From Ilyonectria destructans (taxonomy: Eukaryota > Ascomycota > Sordariomycetes > Hypocreales > Nectriaceae), in assembly GCA_020740775.1 (NCBI GenBank), contig JAHEWK010000011.1, positions 868,001 to 932,000 on the forward strand: 64,000 nt of DNA. Direction: 5' to 3'. Shown here piece after piece: positions 57,410-64,000 of this stretch; the first letter of the stretch is position 1, and each line of letters starts with the position of its first letter. The notes below the pieces were generated by a model. It did not search any database, had not been told where the DNA came from, and saw nothing but the letters and a program-made list of their open reading frames with translations. The position numbers were made by a program, and so were the translations under genes.

Positions 57410-58442
57410 TCAGGATTCAAAAAATTTAGACACCGTGTTGTTTCTCCCCGAACCCTTTAAAGCAATGTGATTCACCACATTTCCAATTTTCGCCTTGACG
57501 CCAGGAACATCAATCTCCCATGATTGAATGCCAAGCTTAGCCTGCTTGAATAGCTCCACCGTTCTCCGAGAAGCCTCGTCGTCTGGCTGGTCAAACGTCC
57601 ACGCGATCGATATGTGAAATTCATTTCCCGCAGGGCCTTTCTGGTTTTGCTGATACAGCGCTGGTTGGTCGAAGGTTGTGACGGCAGTATTGCAACGCGT
57701 GAGAAGACTCATGAGCTCCGGGTTTATGTCCTTGGCGGCGTCATCCTCGCCATCTGCTGATGCGTTGCTAGCTACGCGGAGAACGAGAAAGGTCCGGTTC
57801 GAGTCTGGTGATTTGAACCATTTGAGGCTGTTTGGGCGCACAATGAAAGGTGCGATGCCGCCGGCGTGAATGGTGTGAGTGATCTTTTCTAGGAAGGTGT
57901 CCTTGTCTGCTGTCGGAAGAGAGAGTGGCCGAGAAAGACTGATATGCAATGGGAGAGGCGAGCCCAGATCGCTGGTCAGGAAGTTGTGTAGGTTGACTTC
58001 ACCACGTAGCTCGGCTTCAATGTCTGTGATGAGGCCGACCAACACAGCATGCTGTGCCGTGGTGGGATGCCCTGAAGCAATTAGCTTTATGGACATGGCT
58101 TGGGACAATGCCAAGAGACTCACATTCAACGTAGAGGTGACTTGGCCAGTTGCCGACAACATGGGGTATCTGCCGGCGGCGGCCATGGTGCAGACTCGGG
58201 TCATCGACGACGCTCTGGCGGACGGTAGATGCGTAGAGGTCGTGGAACTGCGAAGGCAGGGGTGGCATGTCCGAAACGTCGGTGCCAGCCCTGCTTGAGT
58301 TGGCATCGGTGCCGCGTGCAGGGTCACCGCCGGAGGTCGCATCGGAGGTGTGGGCCGCCCCAACACCGGCCTTCCGCCGTTTGGACGGCGGCGGTCGGCG
58401 GTCAGGCTCGTCCTCGGAGGACGAGTAGTCGACAAGAGCCAT
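57410..58442 (-). CDS. usb1: U6 snRNA phosphodiesterase Usb1
   Basis: Two exons (58124-58442 and 57410-58071) over a 52-base intron give 326 residues. Usb1 (Mpn1) is a 2H phosphoesterase that trims the oligo(U) tail of U6 snRNA and leaves a terminal phosphate, in the nucleus. Both HxS motifs are present: His149-x-Ser151 (LHISLS) and His259-x-Ser261 (FHISIAW). The start MALVDYSSSEDE and the basic PPPSKRRK are typical of fungal members, as is LYVEWHPT at the splice junction. The C-terminus ends SKFFES. The long Ser/Asp-rich N-terminus (about 1-60) is likely disordered. Confidence 0.93.
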
Positions 58443-60609
58443 GGACTGGAGCGCAGAGGCTGAGGTGGAGGGTACGAAGAGGCGAGGCTGGGACAGGGGT
58501 TGGGACGGTTCGGCGTCGATTCAGAAGACGGTCCGGCTGACGGCCGAGATGACGGATGGTTCCTGCATTCGCCGTGCCGTGTCTCAGTGTCTTGTTCTAC
58601 CGAGCTCGACACTTAGCAGATGGCTAAGCAACTTGGGTGGGTGGGTCAAGGAGAGCTTCTTGCGGATGACGAAAGCGTAATGGAGGGAGGACATTTACGC
58701 ACGCAGGGACTTCGCAAACGGACGAGTGAGGTGCATTGTTGGGGTGGGTTTGATTGTGTTGCGAACCAACAAAAATCCTAGGCAACATACAGCCATTGGC
58801 TTGGCACAGATTCATACATGTACAGCACGCAGGGCTGATCGCATAAAGTGCCAATTAGCGTCCTGGCGCGGCAGGGTTGCTCCATGGCCTGGAGTCGGTG
58901 AAGAGTTATAGAAGGGAATAGCTATCGCAGTCAGGGTGAGTTGGCATGGGATAAAATCCGCCGGTGCAAGTGCTCTGTCGCCTTGCGTGAGCGACACATG
59001 CACGTGGATGATTTAGACTGGCGGTCGCCCGAAGTAAAGTTAGCCGTCTTCCCCTGACACCTGAGGACTGGGAGCGAATCATTCACTCCACCGCCGGAGG
59101 TGGCCTGGACGATGCCATGTTCCTGCAGTTTCAAAGTCTAATCAGTGCAGTACACATTGGTTCAAAACCTTTTGACGGGTGTGCGTGCGTGTCCCTGGAC
59201 TTAGTTTGTGGCTCGGCCAGGACAATGGTTCCACTGGGCGAGTCGCAGATCCCTAGCAGTCCGGCAAGCCGGGTCTCCCGTTGTGATGGGATGCAAAAAC
59301 CCGATCTCGGCCCAAAAGAGATCTCCAGGTCCGTCAGACATTGGGTGGCAGGGTTGCTTGGACGCTTCTTTCGGATGAGGTGATCAGGTGACGATGACGA
59401 GCTGTTTTTGCTGCGGCTTGTGACTTGTGACTCGGCGAGCTGTGGGGCCCTGGCTGCAGACGAAGTACTTGCAGCTGGGGACAGGGACAGGTCGGGGTCG
59501 TCGAAGACGTCAAGTCGCACGGAATACGAGGACGAAGAAACCTACTGGCGTCCCTATCTACCCGATTGTTCCGGGGCGAGCCATCCGAGAGACAAAAATA
59601 GGAGGGAGCAGATTGCCGACGGGCGCATACGAATTGGTGCTGTACGTGTGAGGTACTCCGTCGCTGTGTTCGTATCGGGTCCCTGAGACCCTGCTTCGTA
59701 CCTGATGCGTGAGAGACAGAACTGGCGACAGTCTGCAGCCAGGAAAAGCCCCTCCCCCGCGACCGCAGGCGGGACTTGCCTAGACCAGAGTGAGAGGTGC
59801 TGGGGGCGTCGCCATGGCGTGGATGGCGCGGGCGGCGTAGTTCTCTGGGCACCACCGGCGTGGGTTCGTGCGTCCACAAGTGTGACAGGTGAAGGGTGAT
59901 GTGGGTGATGTGAGTGATGGGATGGTCCAGAAGCTATTCCGGTGCTAGCTGGTGGAGGTCGAAACGGTCACGAGGAGTGGGCAAGCTCCAGCTTCCGCGC
60001 CTTCCCCTGGTGGAGGATTAGACGGAAGACCGGACGAGGGATGTGATGGATGTGATGGATGTGACGGATGGTTGAGGAAGGTGTACCTGTCCGTACCTGC
60101 CGCACCTTGTCGCACTCCGCTCCCGACCTTCCGTCCCCGAAGCTACCTGACGTCCAGCGCATGTCTCTCATTGCGTCTTGCCTCGTTTTTTCTTAAGACC
60201 TGCAGCTCTTCCCACCCCCTTCCCTCCTTCCACTCGTGTTTCCCACAAATTTGCTCGTTCCCCTCCTACTGGTCTTTTACTCGGGAGCTCTTCACCTGTG
60301 AATAACTTCACCTTGCTTCACCTCCAACGATCCGGCACAAACCGATAAGAGCACGGTTCGCTCACGGTTTCGCGGCTTGATTGATATTGCGACCACAGAC
60401 GACACTCGACCCCGCCCTACACAGACCACGCCGACCGCGCCGGCTACAGGGGAACAAAGGCCGATACCACTCGAGCCATCCAGGCACCTTCGGTAACCAG
60501 CAAGAAAAGAAGGGAAGCGAAGGGAAAAGGAACCCCCACCGATCGATCTCATTCCTATCTTGATTCTTGCTATCTCATCACCTCATCATCTCATCACACT
60601 CTCGCCACG
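58443..60609. other. Divergent intergenic region
   Basis: The region contains the promoters of Usb1 (-) and Pal1 (+), and a GATGGATGT repeat at 60040-60071. CT-rich leader-like sequence precedes Pal1. A minus-strand frame at 59131-59520 (129 codons) lacks a recognisable family and is not called. Confidence 0.45.
60040..60071. repeat. Tandem GATGGATGT repeat, about 3.5 copies
   Basis: GATGTGATGGATGTGATGGA and a final GATGTGACGGATGG form about 3.5 units of nine bases. It lies in the Pal1 upstream region. Confidence 0.8.
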
Positions 60610-62339
60610 ATGAAGGAATCAAGCAGTGATAAACAGTGGGTGAGTCGCACAGCTTCCAATGATCGATCCTTGATCCAATCCTGTCTCTTTTCCCCTCTGT
60701 TCTCCTCCACACCACCCGGTTCTCTCCCAACGTCATGTCATCCACTCGGCCACACGATCAACGTCAGGGACCCAACTGGACCCTTTTTTTTCGTCGTCTG
60801 CGTCGCGTCCATGTGGATCCCCACGTCGCCAGGATCCCCAGACCTGGGTGCTGGGCTTTTGCGCTCGCTACGATTGGCATGTGCCAGCGCAGCATCGCTT
60901 TGACGGCCAAGATGCACTGCCGCCCTACCTAATGGAATGGGCCACGGAGTACGCGCAAGCGCGCTGGCGTCGCCCCGAAAGACAGGCTGCGCCCTGGCAT
61001 TCATCCCGTCTTTCGTCCAGTCTTTCGTCCGGTCTCCCCGTGCTAGCAGACATTTAACTGACTCCATCTCCCATATTCACAGGCGCAAGCTTACATCTTG
61101 GATCCATTGACTGCACCTGAACCCAGCCAGGAAACCGGTGTCGCATCTTCTCACAACCTCGCCGCCCAGTTTAAGAAGCTCAACCTTTCAAACTCAAACT
61201 CGAGCTCAAGCTCCATCTCGAGCAAGGAACGCAAAGAAAAAAGCTCGAAGCCATCCCAGAAACAACCGCGGAACTATCCGACGCCCCCAACCTCTGCGAG
61301 CCCGTCTCGCTCCAACTTCCATCCATCCAATCCATTTTCTACGGCTAGCGAGTCTTCCAAGTCCATTTCGCCGCCCAGATCTCCTCCTAGATCTCCTCCT
61401 AACGCTGCCCGCAACTCGCGACGGTACCCCCCGAACACTGCCGTCACCCGCTCGTCCAGCGCCCGAGTTGCACAACTGGCCCCACCATCTAACCCTCGAC
61501 ACCACCGCAGCTTCAGCACCGGCAATTGCGATCTCTCTCGCAGCTCTTCAATTTCACAGCGCTTTCCTGGCGACATGACCCACCGTCCTCTTGAAATTCT
61601 CCGAAAGGAGGCCCGCGCCGCCGACCGTTCACCCCACCTCCGCCGCAAGAACATTCCGCAGACCGATATTATTGATTCGCTAGACACCATTGGCGGTACC
61701 TATCACCATGGCGGACCGTTTGATGCTGCTCTTGCCAGTCGCAACCGAAACAAGAAATACTCTCCAGCTGCCGCCGTGCACGACTCCAACATGGAAGCCA
61801 TCCGAGCCACGCCAAGGGAGTATCTCGAAGACGCTCTCCGAAAAAACAGACCCCTTCAGGGTACTGCAGTCATCCCCAACGGCATGGAAGATTTCAGTGG
61901 CAATATCATGCAATACGAAGAAGGCGCTGATTTGATGCGGGAGCCGGATGCTGCTGGTGGCGCGTATCGGCGATATGAAGGTGTTGTAAGTAAAATCGAT
62001 GAATGGACTCCTAACCATACCAAGTACTCACATTATCAATAGGTCTACCACCCCGATGATCTCAAGGGAAAGGGTGCCAATTTCGAACTTGAGCGAGACT
62101 TGAAAGAGAAGAAGCGTCTGGCCAAGGGCCAAGCCGCCGAGTACGAAATGCAGCCCCGGGCCAGTCGTCCTCCCCGGAGCCACCACCGAAGTTTCAGTGA
62201 ACAGCCCGTCTCCACTCCCGCCGGCGGTTTCTCCAACAGTGCCGATCTCGGGCGCCAGAACTCCACGAGCAAGCGGCTGAGTGACGGCTTCAGGCGACGT
62301 TTCGGTAGCATCCGTCGCAAGAAGCAGGAGGTACTATGA
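60610..62339 (+). CDS. Pal1 cell-morphology protein
   Basis: Three exons (60610-60639, 61083-61985, 62043-62339) total 1230 bases and give 409 residues. The first exon encodes only ten residues (MKESSSDKQW) and is followed by a 443-base intron, long for this genome. A Ser/Pro/Arg-rich region (about 20-165) leads to the conserved Pal1 block at about 177-325: HRPLEILRKEARAADRSPHL, TDIIDSLDTIGGTYHHGGPFD, NRNKKYSP and YEEGADLM. The tail is basic and Arg-rich (RRRFGSIRRKKQE). Pal1 proteins act at cortical sites in cell-shape control and early endocytosis in yeasts; the hyphal role is presumably at the tip. The disordered flanks and Ser/Thr-Pro sites suggest kinase control. Confidence 0.93.
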
Positions 62340-62833
62340 GGAAGGGACTTCTCCACTCGCCTTGATTCCATTTCAGTTTTCCGGATATTCTTTGGCGTTC
62401 TTTTTTAGGCAATCTGGGGTTTGATGGCGGACACGCTAGTTTTTGGGAGTACGCATAGAATGCAATATTCACGAGGATAGAGGCACATACACTCGAGGGC
62501 AGTTGAGGAGTTTTAGTATCTCCGGCGACAGTCTGATTGATAAGAAATACGGGATGGATGCGACAGTATATCGGTTTACTACGAGGGCCTAAGATCTAGG
62601 CCTGTTGCAAGCAGATAGACGATGCAATGAATGATACCACATTAACCGAATGCCTGTGCATGTGCAAGAGGTCCACTGCAGTTGTATGATTGTAGTTCCA
62701 TGTATTTGTATTTTACCCAGCTCTAGTTTGAGGCGACCTGCAGGCTCCGCCGCAAATGCAGCCAACTTGAAGCACCTTTTCGACTCCCTGAACAACAAAA
62801 CAGCATAACCATTGGGATTCGAACAAGACATCG
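62340..62833. other. Convergent intergenic region
   Basis: Downstream sequences of Pal1 (+) and CFT1 (-). A tRNA-like TTCGAAT near 62815 lacks pairing stems. No gene is seen. Confidence 0.5.
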
Positions 62834-64000
62834 TTAAAAGTACGCCAACCCACTCCAACCCAACAGACCTTCCAGCTCATCCCTCAGCTCAGCCACACCA
62901 TCGTATCCACCCTTGCCAGCAATCTCAGCTCGCTTCGCAGCAGCCAGCTCGGTCCATCGCGCGAGCACAGCGCCGTCCACGATGGAGCGTCCGGCAGCGG
63001 CCTCGACGCCGACGTAGCGCGAGCCGTCCCCGAGCCGGTGGGCCTTTGCGTTGAGGCCGCCGTGGGGCGCGAGGGCCGGCAGCAGCTGGTTGGTGACGGA
63101 GAGGAGGCGGCGGTAGGTCGTCTCGGGGAGCGGCGTCAGGGCGGCGAGGTGGCCCGAGGGCGAGGCGAGGACGAGGACGTGGGGCGGCGAGTCTGGGGCG
63201 GGATGCGAGGGCGGGAGGGTGCGTGGGAGGAGGAGCGTCGAGGATGGGATGTTGGGCGTTACGGAGAAGGTGGTGCGGTGGAGGAGGAGGTGGCCTTGGA
63301 GAGACTTGGGATCTGGATGATGTTAGTCTGGGATTTATGCGTATATGATAGGGGAGAACTTACGGTCCGGGTTAAAGTCGAGAATGTGCAGGTCGCCATC
63401 CGCGTCTGACGCAACAATGGCCAGGTCGTCGCCATCGGGGAGGAAGTCGGCCACCAGAAGCGGCAGCCGGCCGTTGCTCTTCCCAAGGATCTTGAACGTG
63501 TACGGCTCCTCGGTGTATCCGGCAAACCACACGCCCTTGAAGGCGTCGGCCATGAGACACAAGCCGGTCCGGGGCAGCTCCCGGGCCGTGGCGACGTGGC
63601 AGCTCATATCGAGAAAGGCCACGGGCAGCAGCGAGCCGTCCTCCTTAAGACCGCGCACCATGCACTTCTGGCCCTGGGCGACGAGCATGAGGCCCTGCGA
63701 GCCGATCTCGGACAGCGCCGTGACGCCGCCGCGCGGGATGTCCTCGCGCGCGATGAGCTTGAGGCGCTTGTTGGTCTCGGGCCGGCCGGGCTCCGGGATG
63801 ACGGTGACGATGTCGAAGACGTGCACGCGGCCGCGGATCGGCAAGTCCTCGCCCTTGGAGAGCGCGGTGCCGACGGCGAGCAGCATGCGGCGCTCCTTGG
63901 TCTCCTCCGAGACCTCGAGGTGCAGCGTCTTCATGCACTCGATGGACTCGCACGACTCGAGCTCCAGCTCGTGCACGACGGTCCAGCTGACGGGGCTGAC
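62834..64000 (-). CDS. cft1: CFT1 (CPSF160) C-terminal part, cut by window edge
   Basis: The gene enters from beyond 64000. Two exons are visible, 63364 to past 64000 and 62834-63312, joined over a 51-base intron; they encode 371 residues ending in GLAYF. The text matches the CPSF_A beta-propeller C-terminus of CFT1: VFDIVTVIPEPGRPETNKRL, EDIPRGGVTALSEI, NPDHPKSLQGHLLLHRTTF. CFT1 is the large scaffold of the cleavage and polyadenylation factor, holding the PAS-recognition module in the nucleus. The frame is open at the window edge (VSPVSWTVVHELE), so the missing N-terminal part (about 1000 residues in family members) lies outside. Confidence 0.95.

Noticed and set aside
59131..59520. 129-codon minus-strand frame between Usb1 and Pal1
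   Set aside because: It looks slightly more protein-like than its neighbours (Ser-rich start, later GLLGICDSPSGTIVL), but no family and no supporting splice sites could be shown.
62808..62826. tRNA B-box-like TTCGAAT on the minus strand
   Set aside because: No pairing stems; it lies just beyond the CFT1 stop codon.

Overview
This window comes from a filamentous ascomycete nuclear genome, most likely a sordariomycete. Three things point there. Genes carry short introns (mostly about 50-130 bases) with GTRNGT donors and YAG acceptors. The proteins match ascomycete families such as Pal1, a fungal Ena-type Na+ ATPase, fungal xylitol dehydrogenase, Usb1 and CFT1. Gene-poor, promoter-like stretches of 2-4 kb separate genes on both strands. 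I see no operons, CRISPR arrays, viral genes, intact transposons or RNA genes.

I support 19 protein-coding genes, with exons rebuilt from splice sites and reading frame. From left to right: a Pro/Ser-rich protein of unknown function (272-2140, -); a phenolic acid decarboxylase (3815-4357, -); the cytochrome c oxidase assembly factor Cmc1 (6989-7611, -); a MARVEL-like membrane protein with an apparent one-base frameshift (8322-9506, -); xylitol dehydrogenase (11510-12646, -); a P-loop sulfotransferase-like protein (15698-16525, -); an Nha1/Sod2-type Na+/H+ antiporter (16926-18832, -); an Ena-type P-type ATPase (20064-23638, -); a small NTF2-fold protein (28039-28455, -); a 952-residue Ser/Pro-rich protein with a C-terminal cysteine motif (29505-32434, -); ribosomal protein eS30 (36642-37022, +); the exon-junction protein Y14 (37739-38331, +); a GH3-PA14 beta-glucosidase (39017-41903, -); a DUF202 membrane protein (44363-45431, +); a low-complexity hypothetical protein (46119-46973, -); the ER oxidoreductin Ero1 (49571-51508, -); Cks1 (54428-55021, -); the U6 snRNA phosphodiesterase Usb1 (57410-58442, -); and Pal1 (60610-62339, +). 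The 3' part of CFT1/CPSF160 (62834 to beyond the right edge, -) makes a twentieth, partial gene.

The clearest functional grouping is the neighbouring, same-strand Na+/H+ antiporter and Ena ATPase, two separate routes for alkali-cation efflux. RNA-metabolism genes (Y14, Usb1, CFT1) and housekeeping genes (eS30, Cks1, Ero1) are scattered. Xylitol dehydrogenase, the beta-glucosidase and the phenolic acid decarboxylase fit a plant-biomass-using lifestyle.

Several observations concern gene structure. Ero1 ends in the ER-retrieval tetrapeptide RDEL only if its last intron is removed, because an in-frame stop overlaps that intron's donor. Cks1 and Ero1 each carry a stop-free intron whose length is a multiple of three. 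The beta-glucosidase ends in a 49-base exon. A 56-residue membrane-type ORF and a 47-codon upstream ORF are candidate short genes. No new multi-gene system is evident; the unusual points are at the level of splicing and gene arrangement.
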